DNA of 64,000 bases from CAWCAL01 sp963695075 (GTDB lineage Bacteria > Actinomycetota > Acidimicrobiia > Acidimicrobiales > CAWCAL01): the NCBI GenBank assembly GCA_963695075.1, contig CAVOFR010000008.1, positions 248,001 to 312,000 of the forward strand, read 5' to 3'. The translations under genes were made by a program, and so were the position numbers. Of the stretch, positions 24,991 to 33,559 are shown piece by piece. Positions within the stretch are counted from its first letter, which is position 1. Each line of letters opens with the position of its first letter. Under the pieces are notes generated by a model. The model ran no database searches, was not told where the DNA came from, and was given only the letters and a program-made list of their open reading frames with translations.

Positions 24991-26610
24991 TCAGCGGAGT
25001 TGGCGGCGAGCCTCGGCGCGCCGCTCGGACTGGAGGCGCTCCAGTCCGGGCTCGGGTGAATGATCGGTGAACCGCATCGCTTCGGCCACCACGCGATGAC
25101 CTGCCTCTTCGGCGATGAGCCGGTGCATCTGCTGGCCGACCCGACGATACGCCGGGTGGCCTTGCGGCCCGGTGCGGAGCTCGATGAGGTGCATCGCTTC
25201 GCGTGCGTTCATCTGCATCACGTAGCGGAGCCGGTAGGCCAGCGAGACGGCGTAGGTGGCCTGATCCGGGTACTCGTCGGCCAGGAGGTCGTAGAGAGCG
25301 CTCGAACGCTGCATCGCCGCGTCGAATTCGCCGGCGAGGCCGGCTGCGTCGACCGCTGGCGGGCGGGTGTAGCCGTGGTACGGGGTGAGGGGTTGCCATT
25401 CGATCGTCATCATGCGATGCCGCTGCAGATCGCGAAAGGCCCCGTAGTCGGACACGACGTCGAAGCGGTACGCCGTTCGTTCGAAGGCTCGGCCCGGCTT
25501 GTGCCGGCGGTTTCCCCGCTCGCCGATGTAAGCCCGGGCGACGGCGAGGCGCTCCTCGGTCGACATTCCCCGCACGCGCTCCTCCACCCGACGTTCGGAC
25601 AGGTGAACATGGGGATAGAGCATCGCGGCGATCATCTTGATCTCGCCGTCGGGGTCGTGATCGACCAGACACACCTCGACGGGATCGGACTCCATCGCCG
25701 GCTCCGGGAACAACTCGTCGACCACGTCCTCCATCGCTTCTCGTCGAGCACCGATGTAGTCGCTCCACGCCACGCCCCGTTCGGGGAGGTCCACCCGCTT
25801 CAGGAATGACGGGATCACCTTCCGGAGTTCGGTGAGCATCAGGTTGGCATACTCCCGGGCCTCGGGAAGAGGATGGGCCCGCATCCTCAGGAGCAGCGCC
25901 TCGTAGCCCTGGCCGCTGCCGTAGATGCCGACATTGGAGAGGGACGCGGCCGGCAGGACTCCCCTTACGGCATCGAATGCCTTGGCCTTGATGGCCTGCC
26001 GGTAGATGAAGTCGGAGTCGCCGTCGCTCTTCGGTGTCTGCTCCCGGAAGAACTCCTGCAGCTTCGGTGCGAGGCCGGCATAGGCGTCGAAGAGCCGGTC
26101 GAGGTCGGCCACGTAGCGAGTGCCGTACGGCGAGGCCAAGACCTCGGGGTCGCGGAAGTACCGGTATCGGCCGCCGAGTCGGGTGTCATATGCGATGTAC
26201 CGCGTGGACTGCTCGAGGTAGGACATGAGCCGACCCCACTCGAGCACCTTGGTCATGACGTTGGAGGCCTGTTCACAAGCCAGGTGCACACCGCCCAGCT
26301 GAGCGACCGAGTCGTCGCCGTACTCCATGAATACCCGGTCGTACAGGTCCTCGGCCCGCTCCAGCCCCACGGTGGCGTCGATCGACTGATCGCCCCTGAC
26401 ATCGAGCTCGCCGACGAATTCCTCGAGAAACAGGCGGCGAAGACTCTTCGGTGAGCGGCTGTAGCGTGCGAACAGGGCCCCCTTGACGACCTCGGGCAGG
26501 TTGACCAGAGCGAAGACCGGCTTGTGGAGGTTGGTGAAGTATCGACGGAGGATGTCGGCTTCCTCGCCGGTGAATTCCTCCGCCGTGTAGGGCGTCACGG
26601 TCGCCGACAC
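24991..26610 (-). CDS. Double-domain ThyX-like (flavin-dependent thymidylate synthase) homologue
   Basis: This 539-residue protein looks like two ThyX folds in tandem. The first half has SYLEQSTRY (residues 130-138) at the place of the RHRx7S motif, but reads EWGR instead of RHR. The second half has RHR (397-399), but Pro407 where the motif Ser is expected. Both halves also carry the later conserved helix (FDAVRGVLPAASLSNVG; YRLRYVMQMNAREAMHLIEL). Single-domain ThyX makes dTMP from dUMP with FAD and methylene-tetrahydrofolate; whether this diverged form still does is uncertain. It starts with GTG, overlapping the upstream reductase stop by one base. Confidence 0.8.
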   Translation of the reverse strand: MSATVTPYTAEEFTGEEADILRRYFTNLHKPVFALVNLPEVVKGALFARYSRSPKSLRRLFLEEFVGELDVRGDQSIDATVGLERAEDLYDRVFMEYGDDSVAQLGGVHLACEQASNVMTKVLEWGRLMSYLEQSTRYIAYDTRLGGRYRYFRDPEVLASPYGTRYVADLDRLFDAYAGLAPKLQEFFREQTPKSDGDSDFIYRQAIKAKAFDAVRGVLPAASLSNVGIYGSGQGYEALLLRMRAHPLPEAREYANLMLTELRKVIPSFLKRVDLPERGVAWSDYIGARREAMEDVVDELFPEPAMESDPVEVCLVDHDPDGEIKMIAAMLYPHVHLSERRVEERVRGMSTEERLAVARAYIGERGNRRHKPGRAFERTAYRFDVVSDYGAFRDLQRHRMMTIEWQPLTPYHGYTRPPAVDAAGLAGEFDAAMQRSSALYDLLADEYPDQATYAVSLAYRLRYVMQMNAREAMHLIELRTGPQGHPAYRRVGQQMHRLIAEEAGHRVVAEAMRFTDHSPEPGLERLQSERRAEARRQLR

Positions 26611-27632
26611 TAGGCGGCTCCCGCGTAGTCACCGCGGACCTCGTCGGAGTCCTCGTGTGCCAGCACGATCTTCCCGAGGTGCGCTCCCCGATCGAGTCGA
26701 TCGAGCGCATCGGGGTAGGCGGCCAGCGGAACGATCCGGTCGATCGTCACCGGCGCACCGGCCGAGACCAGCTCGGTCACCTCCGCGAACTCGGCATATG
26801 ACCCCATCGACGACCCGATCAGCTCGTGTTGCTTCCAGAACAGCTTCGGCAGCGAGAGCTCGACCGAGGCGCCCGAAGTGCCGCCACAGACGGCCATCCG
26901 ACCGCCGGGCTTCAGCGCCGCCAGGGAGTTGTCCCAGGTGGCGGGTCCGACGCTCTCGATGACGATGTCCGCCCGAACCGCGAACGGCGCAGAGGAGTCG
27001 TGGGTTCCTGCGGCTCCGAGGGCGACGGCGTGGTCCAGCTTCGCCGGGTCACGAGACGTGACGTGGACCTCTGCCCCCATGTGCCGAGCGAGCCCCAGCG
27101 CTGCGGCGGAGACGCCGCTGCCTATTCCCACGATGAGCACGACGTCGCCGGCGCGGACCCGCGCTCGGCGGAGCATCCGCCATGCCGTCACGTGAGCGGT
27201 CGGATAGGCGGCCGCCTCGGCCCAGGACCGCCCGGCAGGTCGGGTGACGACGTTGTGCGCCGGGATCGCCACGTGGGACGCGTGGCCGCCCCATCGTTGT
27301 TCGCCGACGATGGTCATGGACGGATCGAGAACGCTCTCGTAGCCGGCATCGAGTGACGCGGGGTCGCAGACGGTGGGGTTGACGACCACCTCGTCACCCT
27401 CGGTCCACTCGGTGACCTCCGATCCGACGGCCTCGACGACTCCCGCCACGTCGCCGCCGGGGACGTGCGGGAGGCTCTTGGGTCGGGGCAGACCCTGGGT
27501 CAGCCAGACGTCCATCCTGTTGAGAGCGCTGGCCTTCACCCGGACGAGGACGTCGGCCGGCCCGATGGTGGGAGCGGGAACGTCGTCCCAGCGGTAGGTT
27601 CCCGGAGACGCGTCCAGGAACCAGGCCTTCAT
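26610..27632 (-). CDS. Zinc-type alcohol dehydrogenase/quinone oxidoreductase family protein
   Basis: This 340-residue MDR-superfamily enzyme has the N-terminal GroES-like domain (VLVRVKASALNRMDVWLTQG, HVPGGDVAGVVEAVGSEV) and a C-terminal NAD(P)-binding domain with VVLIVGIGSGVSAAAL. The usual catalytic zinc ligands are not obvious and the GQP-type quinone reductase features are partial, so a zinc-independent NADPH reductase is likely. Its substrate is unknown. I chose the ATG at 27632 (MKAWFLDASPG), which begins at the conserved first strand, over the GTG codons just upstream. Its stop overlaps the start of the ThyX-like gene by one base, so they are probably co-transcribed. Confidence 0.85.
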   Translation of the reverse strand: MKAWFLDASPGTYRWDDVPAPTIGPADVLVRVKASALNRMDVWLTQGLPRPKSLPHVPGGDVAGVVEAVGSEVTEWTEGDEVVVNPTVCDPASLDAGYESVLDPSMTIVGEQRWGGHASHVAIPAHNVVTRPAGRSWAEAAAYPTAHVTAWRMLRRARVRAGDVVLIVGIGSGVSAAALGLARHMGAEVHVTSRDPAKLDHAVALGAAGTHDSSAPFAVRADIVIESVGPATWDNSLAALKPGGRMAVCGGTSGASVELSLPKLFWKQHELIGSSMGSYAEFAEVTELVSAGAPVTIDRIVPLAAYPDALDRLDRGAHLGKIVLAHEDSDEVRGDYAGAA

Positions 27633-27716
27633 CCGCTCGCTCACCACGCAACCCTATCCTCGGCCGGCGGCCTCCCGGGTCGGCGCGGCGGTCGCCGGGC
27701 AGACTGGCGTCGCCCT

Positions 27717-28328
27717 CTACACGACGATGGTCAGGGCGTCGGGCTCGATCCGTACCGACAGCCGGCGGCAACGACCCACCTCCTGCCCGTCGAGGTAGAC
27801 CACCCGAGGACGAGCGAACTCGACCTGCGTCGCCTCGACCCGCCGTTCGTCGATGTCGGGGTGGGGGACGTGGGTGCCGGTGGGAAGGCGGCGCCACGCG
27901 GCAAAGCGCTCGGCCGGCCGCATTCGGACATCCAGGATGTCGAGGCGACCATCGCCCGGATGGGCCCGGGGGGCGACGTCCCATCTCCCCATCCACTGTG
28001 CATTGCATGCCGCCCATATGGGTCCCGTCCACCAGGACCTGCGGGCCACGAGGTGGGCCACGAACCAGTGCAGCCGGCCGTCGATCAGCACCGACCCCAC
28101 ATCGACGGGGAGTCGGTGAGCATCGGGCGAACGGAGTGGACCCGCTCGACCGCGGCCGCCGGCGGTTCGGCAGAGATCGCCTCCGATGAGGCCGACGACG
28201 GGGAGTGGCCGCCCAGCTCGGCGGTGCTCGGTCACGAGCGCGGCCAGCTCACTGTCGGATTCGACCACCGGACCCCCCTGGGGCAGGCCACCGGGCCCTC
28301 CCCAGGGCTTTCCTCGCTCGATGGTCAC
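27717..28328 (-). CDS. Conserved protein resembling the C-terminal half of a diacylglycerol kinase-like fold
   Basis: The 203-residue protein begins MTIERGKPWGGPGG at a GTG that overlaps the helY stop. The N-terminal ~65 residues include SDSELAALVTEHRRAGRPLPVVGLIGGDLCRT, reminiscent of a glycine-rich nucleotide-binding loop. The C-terminal half (LDILDVRMRPAERFAAWRRL, GTHVPHPDIDERRV, ARPRVVYLDGQEVG, IEPDALTIVV) resembles the beta-sandwich half of YegS/DagK lipid kinases. A full kinase catalytic half is not present. The family assignment is by gestalt and could be wrong. Position after helY suggests co-transcription with the tatA-tatC-helY group. Confidence 0.55.
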   Translation of the reverse strand: MTIERGKPWGGPGGLPQGGPVVESDSELAALVTEHRRAGRPLPVVGLIGGDLCRTAGGRGRAGPLRSPDAHRLPVDVGSVLIDGRLHWFVAHLVARRSWWTGPIWAACNAQWMGRWDVAPRAHPGDGRLDILDVRMRPAERFAAWRRLPTGTHVPHPDIDERRVEATQVEFARPRVVYLDGQEVGRCRRLSVRIEPDALTIVV

Positions 28329-30955
28329 TCGCCGGCACCGATCGTGTCGATGAAAGGGACCTCGTCTGCGAGCCCCGACTCCCCGAGGGTCATCGACGCG
28401 GCGACGACACCTCGACGCATGGAGTCGGCAGCTTCCGCCGCGCATCGGCGGGTGTCTCGTTCCGGTGCGAGCGAGGCGATCTGGCGGACCAGGTCCCGGA
28501 GGGTCTTGATGTTGCGGACGAAGTCGCCGGCCGAGAGGTCATCGCCCCCGAGCGACTCGTCGAGGTCGCTGCCGTCCACCCATCGATGAGCCATGGCGAG
28601 AAAGCCGGTGTCGGGGAATCGGGTCAGAGGGAGGCCGGCGGCACGCTCGGCGGCGTTGAGGTGCTCGGCGCGGACTTCGACCTCCTCGACCCGGTGCCGC
28701 ATCCGGCGGCTGGGGTACCGGGGAGCGGGCGAAGGGGTCTTGGACCGGTGTTCGTAGGTGAGCGTCGAGGCGACGGCGGCCAGCTCTGCCGGCGTGAGGC
28801 CGTCGAAGACGCCGGTGTCGAGACACTCGGCGCAGAGCAGGTCGCTCTCGTGATACAGCGAGGCCAGGCGGACGCCGCGATCGGTCAGCAACCAGCCGTC
28901 GGTGTAGCCCTGAAGGTCGAGAACGCCGAGCACGAGCTCGAACCGGCGGGCGATGGATTCACCCTTGTCGTCAGCCGTCTTCTGCGAGCGTCGGGTCTCA
29001 CTCTCGAGGCGGCGAAGCCGACTCCGGGCCGCGAGGCGATCCTCGAGGTCGGGGGCCCGGGCGCAGGGATGCTCGGCAAGGAGGTCGAGGATCGCCTGGT
29101 GTTCGGGCAGCAGCGCGGGTAGCGGGCTGGGCCGGGCGTTGCCCAGGCGGGCTCGCTTGAGTCGCAGGGCGGCCTCGTGGAGGAAACCGTGGTGGTTCGG
29201 GGCGTAGGGCTCGGGCAGCTCGATGGATCCGCGCCGCTCCAGTGGTTCGGTCAGCTCGGCCGCGGTGCGGGTGATCGTGTCGCCCGATGGCAACAGCAGT
29301 CGCAGCTTCACAGCGCCGCGCCGAAACGCCACGCTGATGACCGCCGCCCGGCCGCCCTCGAACAGAACGAGGTCGCCGGGGCGCAGCTCGGCCAGCAGCG
29401 AGGCGAGATGCTCCGGGTGCTCGCGGTCGTCGGCCAGGATGCGGTCGCTTCGGCGCCGCAGCTCGACGAATTCCTCGAGGTCTCCTGGTCCGGCCATCGC
29501 CCGTCTCAGATCGGACATCTCGTCTCGCCGGCGGACGATCTGCTGCTCGGCTGCGACGACAGCGCGGTCGATCTGGAATTGGGCGAAAGACTGGCGCAAC
29601 AGGCGGAGCGCTTCGTCCCGCTCATAGCGGCGGACCAGGTTGGCCGCCATGTTGTATGTGGGCCGGAAGGCCGAGGTCAGGCGAAACGAGCGGCTCGAGG
29701 CGAGGGCGGCCACTTCGGCGAAGGCCACGTATGGTGACCAGAGGACCACAGCCTGCCCGAGCTCGTCGATCCCCCGCCGGCCGGCACGACCGGTGAGCTG
29801 TGTGTACTGCGAGGGGGTGAGGAGCTCGTGGGTCTCGCCGGTGAACTTGCTCAGGTTCTCGATCACGACCGTTCGGGCCGGCATGTTCACACCGAGAGCA
29901 AGGGTCTCGGTGGCGAAGACGACGTCGAGGAGACCGTCGGAGAAGGCCTCCTCGACCGCTTCCTTGAAGGCGGGCACCATGCCGGCATGGTGGGCGGCGA
30001 CACCGTTCTGGAGGGCCCACAACCAGCGGTCGTGGCCCAGGACCTCTAGATCGGTGCCGGACAGCGGCGTGGTGTGGCGCGCGGCGATATCGCGGACGCG
30101 GTCTCTCCGGACCGGGTCGGTGTGGCGCCGCCCGGCCTGCGTCAAGGTCCGGACCGCTTCGTCGCAGCCCGCCCGGGAGAACACGAAGACGATCGCCGGG
30201 AGCATCTCTTCCGCTTCGAGACGGTCGACGACCGCGACGCGACGGGGCGTGTGCCACCGGCGCCGACCCCGACCGCCGCGATGGTTTCCAGCGCGGCGAT
30301 CATCGTCGAACCGCTCCGCCTCGGGGTTGGCCTTGCCATCGACGAGCGTGGCCAGCAGGTGGTCCCGTTCAGCCGAACGGTCCCCGACCAGGTAGAGGTT
30401 GCGCAGCGGTACGGGGCGTTTCTCCTCGACGACGAGGTCCGTCTGGCCCCTCACGACGGTGATCCAGTCGGCCAACTCGCGGGCGTTGGACACCGTGGCC
30501 GAGAGGCACACCAGGCGGATGTGGCGCGGGAGATGGACGATGACCTCCTCCCAGACGGGCCCCCGATAGGTGTCCTGGAGGTAGTGGACCTCGTCCAGAA
30601 CCACGAACTCGAGCCCTTCGATCGCCGGAGAGCCCGCGTAGAGCATGTTCCGCAGGACTTCGGTCGTCATGACGATGATCGGCGCATCCGACCCGATCAC
30701 ATTGTCCCCGGTCATCAGGCCGACCGAGCTGTCCCCGTGTTCGGCCCTGAGGTCGCGGAACTTCTGATTGGAGAGCGCCTTGATCGGCGTCGTGTAGAAG
30801 GCCCGTCTCCCCAGCTGGAGAGCCCGGGCGACGGCATGTTCCGCTACGACGGTCTTCCCCGCACCGGTCGGCGCCGCGACGATCACCGAGTGACCCTTGT
30901 CCAGGCTCTCGATGGAGCGGCGCTGGAACGCGTCGAGCCTGAAGCCCCGGGTCAC
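28325..30955 (-). CDS. helY: Ski2/Mtr4-like DEAD/DEAH-box RNA helicase (HelY)
   Basis: The 876-residue protein has superfamily 2 helicase motifs in order: Q-like FQRRSIESL, Walker A APTGAGKT, TTPIKALSNQK, TGD, DEVH in VVLDEVHYLQ, SATVSN, then the C-terminal RecA domain (VFATETLALGVNMPARTVV) and QLTGRAGRRGID. An Arg/Lys-rich insertion lies near residue 225. The C-terminal region (FVRNIKTLRDLVRQIA) is the Ski2-type helical bundle. Mycobacterial HelY occupies the same position downstream of tatA-tatC in the proteasome neighbourhood. It probably remodels RNA using ATP. The GTG start overlaps the tatC stop (GTGA). Confidence 0.93.
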   Translation of the reverse strand: MTRGFRLDAFQRRSIESLDKGHSVIVAAPTGAGKTVVAEHAVARALQLGRRAFYTTPIKALSNQKFRDLRAEHGDSSVGLMTGDNVIGSDAPIIVMTTEVLRNMLYAGSPAIEGLEFVVLDEVHYLQDTYRGPVWEEVIVHLPRHIRLVCLSATVSNARELADWITVVRGQTDLVVEEKRPVPLRNLYLVGDRSAERDHLLATLVDGKANPEAERFDDDRRAGNHRGGRGRRRWHTPRRVAVVDRLEAEEMLPAIVFVFSRAGCDEAVRTLTQAGRRHTDPVRRDRVRDIAARHTTPLSGTDLEVLGHDRWLWALQNGVAAHHAGMVPAFKEAVEEAFSDGLLDVVFATETLALGVNMPARTVVIENLSKFTGETHELLTPSQYTQLTGRAGRRGIDELGQAVVLWSPYVAFAEVAALASSRSFRLTSAFRPTYNMAANLVRRYERDEALRLLRQSFAQFQIDRAVVAAEQQIVRRRDEMSDLRRAMAGPGDLEEFVELRRRSDRILADDREHPEHLASLLAELRPGDLVLFEGGRAAVISVAFRRGAVKLRLLLPSGDTITRTAAELTEPLERRGSIELPEPYAPNHHGFLHEAALRLKRARLGNARPSPLPALLPEHQAILDLLAEHPCARAPDLEDRLAARSRLRRLESETRRSQKTADDKGESIARRFELVLGVLDLQGYTDGWLLTDRGVRLASLYHESDLLCAECLDTGVFDGLTPAELAAVASTLTYEHRSKTPSPAPRYPSRRMRHRVEEVEVRAEHLNAAERAAGLPLTRFPDTGFLAMAHRWVDGSDLDESLGGDDLSAGDFVRNIKTLRDLVRQIASLAPERDTRRCAAEAADSMRRGVVAASMTLGESGLADEVPFIDTIGAGE

Positions 30956-31725
30956 GCTCCTGCGGCGGAGCGTCGCCGTCGGCGGATCAGTTTCCCGATG
31001 TGGATCGAGGCCTCGTAGAACAGGTACATCGGCATGCTGAGCGCGAGCATCGAGAAGGGGTCGCCGGACGGGGTGATCACGGCCACCGCCGCCATGATGC
31101 CGACCATGGAGTGTCGCCGGTACTTGGCGAGCGTCTCCGGTTGCAGGATGCCGAGGAGTTGGAGGAAGACGAGGATGACCGGAAAGAGAAACCCGACACC
31201 GAAGGCCAGCATCATGTACACCAGGAATGTGAAGTAGCGACGCGGGTCGAGCAACGGTTCGACGTCGCTCCCCGCGATGCTGAGGAGGAACTCAAGTCCC
31301 CGGGGCAGGACGAAGTAGGCCAGCGCGGCGCCCATCACGAACAGCACGAGGGACGAGACCATGAAGGGAATGGCCATGCGTTTCTCGTTGGGGTACAGGC
31401 CCGGGGTGATGAACCGCCACAGCTGCCAGAGGATGACCGGCATGGCCAGGGCGATGCCGCCGTATCCGGACACCGAGAGGCGGGCCGACAGGCCACCCAG
31501 GACGTCGGTGATGACGAACTTGCAGTCCGTGGCCGTGTCGATCTGGGCGCAGGCGTCGTCGAGGGGTTGACGCATCAGATCCTCGACCCAGGGGTAGGCG
31601 AACCACATGACGATCGCCCCGACGGCAACGGCGATGGCCGCCTTGAAGATCCGGGTGCGCAGTTCCCTCAGGTGTTCCCAGAGGGTCATCCGACTGCTGA
31701 GATCGTCCCCGATCTGATCGACCAC
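30952..31725 (-). CDS. tatC: Sec-independent protein translocase TatC
   Basis: This 257-residue membrane protein has the classic TatC opening (MTLWEHLRELRTRIFKAAIA) and the RFITPGLYPNEKR loop. About six membrane segments follow, ending in a basic KLIRRRRRSAAGA tail. With TatA it exports folded proteins bearing twin-arginine signals; the DUF839 protein at 41-42 kb carries such a signal. I chose the GTG at 31725, seven bases after the tatA stop, because the frame further upstream lies inside tatA. It overlaps helY by four bases downstream. Confidence 0.94.
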   Translation of the reverse strand: MVDQIGDDLSSRMTLWEHLRELRTRIFKAAIAVAVGAIVMWFAYPWVEDLMRQPLDDACAQIDTATDCKFVITDVLGGLSARLSVSGYGGIALAMPVILWQLWRFITPGLYPNEKRMAIPFMVSSLVLFVMGAALAYFVLPRGLEFLLSIAGSDVEPLLDPRRYFTFLVYMMLAFGVGFLFPVILVFLQLLGILQPETLAKYRRHSMVGIMAAVAVITPSGDPFSMLALSMPMYLFYEASIHIGKLIRRRRRSAAGA

Positions 31726-31732
31726 GTCTCGC

Positions 31733-32110
31733 TCAGCTCGTCTCGTCGGCCTCGGAGGAGGCTGCATCGGCCGCGCCTGCATCCGGAGCCGTCGATGCCC
31801 CTGGGTCGGGCGAACCACCGTCGGACGCGTCGTCCGGGGACGAGGAATCCCTGAGATCGCTGAATCCGTCGGGGAGCCGGGCAGCGACCTCGGCCTCGGT
31901 CATCGCCGCTTTCACCTCTTCCTGGAATCCCGATGTGACCTTCCGGACCTCGCCGACCGCCCGGCCGACCTTCCGCATGGCGTCGGGCAGTTTGTCCGGG
32001 CCGAGCACGAGGAACGCGAAGAGGGCGATCACGAAGAATTCGATGCCACTCAGGCTGTCGAGGATCCCGATCAGCACGCCGAAGAAGCCGGCGGGGATGG
32101 AGACGGCCAT
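31733..32110 (-). CDS. tatA: Twin-arginine translocase subunit TatA/TatB
   Basis: The 125-residue protein has one N-terminal membrane helix (IEFFVIALFAFLVLGPDKLP) followed by an amphipathic helix (DAMRKVGRAVGEVRKVTSGF) and a long acidic, Ser/Pro/Asp-rich tail. The LGPDKLP hinge is the TatA/B signature. The extra residues before the helix (MAVSIPAGFFGVLIGILDSL) and the Glu in the membrane segment are somewhat TatB-like. It forms the protein-conducting partner of TatC. It is the first gene of the tatA-tatC-helY group. Confidence 0.88.
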   Translation of the reverse strand: MAVSIPAGFFGVLIGILDSLSGIEFFVIALFAFLVLGPDKLPDAMRKVGRAVGEVRKVTSGFQEEVKAAMTEAEVAARLPDGFSDLRDSSSPDDASDGGSPDPGASTAPDAGAADAASSEADETS

Positions 32111-32120
32111 GGGTTCGAGC

Positions 32121-32324
32121 TTACCGGTCCGGGTCGGTCGCCCGGCGGTCGATGGCGGTCGCCCGCACGGCGATGGAACGCGCGGCCCAACGGGAGCGGT
32201 CGATCGCCTCGACGTCCTCGGTGAGCCGGCCGATGACCCGTTCGACGCGGCGACTCGTCAGCAGGATCACGAGGCTGGCCAGGGCGAGGAAGCAGAGAAC
32301 GACGGTGACGAGGATGTCGCCAGG
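32121..32324 (-). CDS. Candidate small membrane protein frame without a standard start codon
   Basis: Between the zinc-ribbon gene and tatA, one minus-strand frame reads sensibly for 67 residues: a membrane helix (DILVTVVLCFLALASLVILL), then SRRVERVIGRLTEDVEAIDR and a basic tail, ending at TAA. A TAG lies immediately upstream and no ATG, GTG or TTG precedes the helix; the first GTG (32270) would cut the helix. It may be a gene whose start is lost or altered by a sequence error, or a non-gene. Composition, topology and fit to the gap are the only support. Confidence 0.3.
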   Translation of the reverse strand, partial: PGDILVTVVLCFLALASLVILLTSRRVERVIGRLTEDVEAIDRSRWAARSIAVRATAIDRRATDPDR

Positions 32325-32335
32325 CTAACCCGGGA

Positions 32336-32665
32336 TCAGCGCTCGATGCTCGAGCTGAGCTCGGTGTACCAGTTGGGATCGCCGAGCAGATCGTGAAAGT
32401 CCAGGATGTCATCGTGGGTGATCGTGTCGCCCGATCGCTGCTCGAAGATCTCCTGGGGGAGATCCCAGGTGGAGTGGCTGACGCCGGCGGCTACCAGGAG
32501 GTCGATCGTGCGGGACTCCGCCGACTTCACCTGCGTCATGCGACAGGTCGGGCAACGGAACGAATAGGTCCCGGTACTGTCGTGGCTGCACACCCGTACG
32601 TGGACATCGGCGGTGGTCAATTCGACGTCGCCGCACTCATCACAGCTGGCCCGGATGGTCGCCAT
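32336..32665 (-). CDS. Small putative zinc-ribbon protein
   Basis: The 109-residue protein begins MATIRASCDECGDVELTTAD. It has two CxxC-type pairs (CDEC at residues ~8-11 and CPTC at ~39-42) spaced as in a zinc ribbon, with CSHDSTGTYSFRCP between them. The C-terminal half (DLPQEIFEQRSGDTITHDDI) is acidic and helical and ends LGDPNWYTELSSSIER. A GGAGA site precedes the ATG. I do not know a function; small zinc ribbons of this kind often bind nucleic acid or other proteins. It diverges from the phosphodiesterase gene across a 141-base gap. Confidence 0.7.
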   Translation of the reverse strand: MATIRASCDECGDVELTTADVHVRVCSHDSTGTYSFRCPTCRMTQVKSAESRTIDLLVAAGVSHSTWDLPQEIFEQRSGDTITHDDILDFHDLLGDPNWYTELSSSIER

Positions 32666-32806
32666 TTCAGGTTCTCCCGTGTTGCTCTGCAAAGTCCATC
32701 GGCCACGTGCGTTCCCCCTTTGAGGGGCAAATCGACCTATTTGGCTGGGTGCGGACATAGGTCGGATGGCTTGGTCCCCACTCGGCCGCTGAGAGATGAT
32801 CGGCTG

Positions 32807-33532
32807 ATGGTCCAACGACATGAGCCCCTGGCCGACCCGATCGGTTTCGCTCATCGTGGGGCCAGAGCGCATGCCCCGGAGAACACACTCGAGTCGTTCT
32901 CCCTGGCCCTCCGGCTCGGGGCGAGCGGGCTCGAGAGCGACGTCTGGCTCACCCGGGACGGGATCCCCGTTCTCGACCACGACGGCACGGTCCGGGGCCG
33001 GATGCGCCGTCGACCGATCCGGTCGCTCGATCGAGCTGATCTACCCGGCCACATCCCCACGCTGGACGATCTCTACCGGACATGCGGGGCGGAATTCGCG
33101 GTGTCACTCGACCTGAAGGAACCCGACGCCGCCCGGGCGACGCTGGCCGTGGCCGACGATCACGGCGCCACTTCCCGCCTGTGGATGTGCTACTGGGATT
33201 GGGAGGTCCTCGCCGGCTGGCGGGAGTGGTCGGACTCGGTCAGGTTGGTCGACTCGACACGTCTCGAGCGCATGGTCGAGGGCGCCGAGCGCCGGGCGAG
33301 CCGGCACGAGGATGCCGGCATCGATGCCGTGAATCTGCACCACACCGACTGGAGCGGCGGGATGGTCACCCTGTTCCACCGATTCGGCCGCCGCTGCTTC
33401 GGATGGGACGCTCAATACCCCCGAGTACTCCACGAGTTGCTCATCATGGGCATCGACGGCGTGTTCAGCGACCACGTCGATCGGATGGTGGACGCCTTCG
33501 CCGCCACCGGTCGATCGATGGGGGCGGGATGA
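32807..33532 (+). CDS. Glycerophosphodiester phosphodiesterase family protein
   Basis: The 241-residue protein is a GDPD-type TIM barrel. The catalytic segment FAHRGARAHAPENTLESF has the HR and PENT motifs, and ESDVWLTRDGIPVLDHDGTV provides the metal-binding Glu/Asp and second His. It hydrolyses glycerophosphodiesters to glycerol-3-phosphate and an alcohol. No signal peptide is visible, so a cytoplasmic location is likely. The C-terminal GIDGVFSDHVDRMVDAF is the usual last strand and helix. The ATG at 32807 starts the protein shortly before the catalytic HR motif. It converges with lepB. Confidence 0.88.
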   Translation: MVQRHEPLADPIGFAHRGARAHAPENTLESFSLALRLGASGLESDVWLTRDGIPVLDHDGTVRGRMRRRPIRSLDRADLPGHIPTLDDLYRTCGAEFAVSLDLKEPDAARATLAVADDHGATSRLWMCYWDWEVLAGWREWSDSVRLVDSTRLERMVEGAERRASRHEDAGIDAVNLHHTDWSGGMVTLFHRFGRRCFGWDAQYPRVLHELLIMGIDGVFSDHVDRMVDAFAATGRSMGAG

Positions 33533-33559
33533 GGCGGCCCGGTGATCGAGGTCGGCTCG

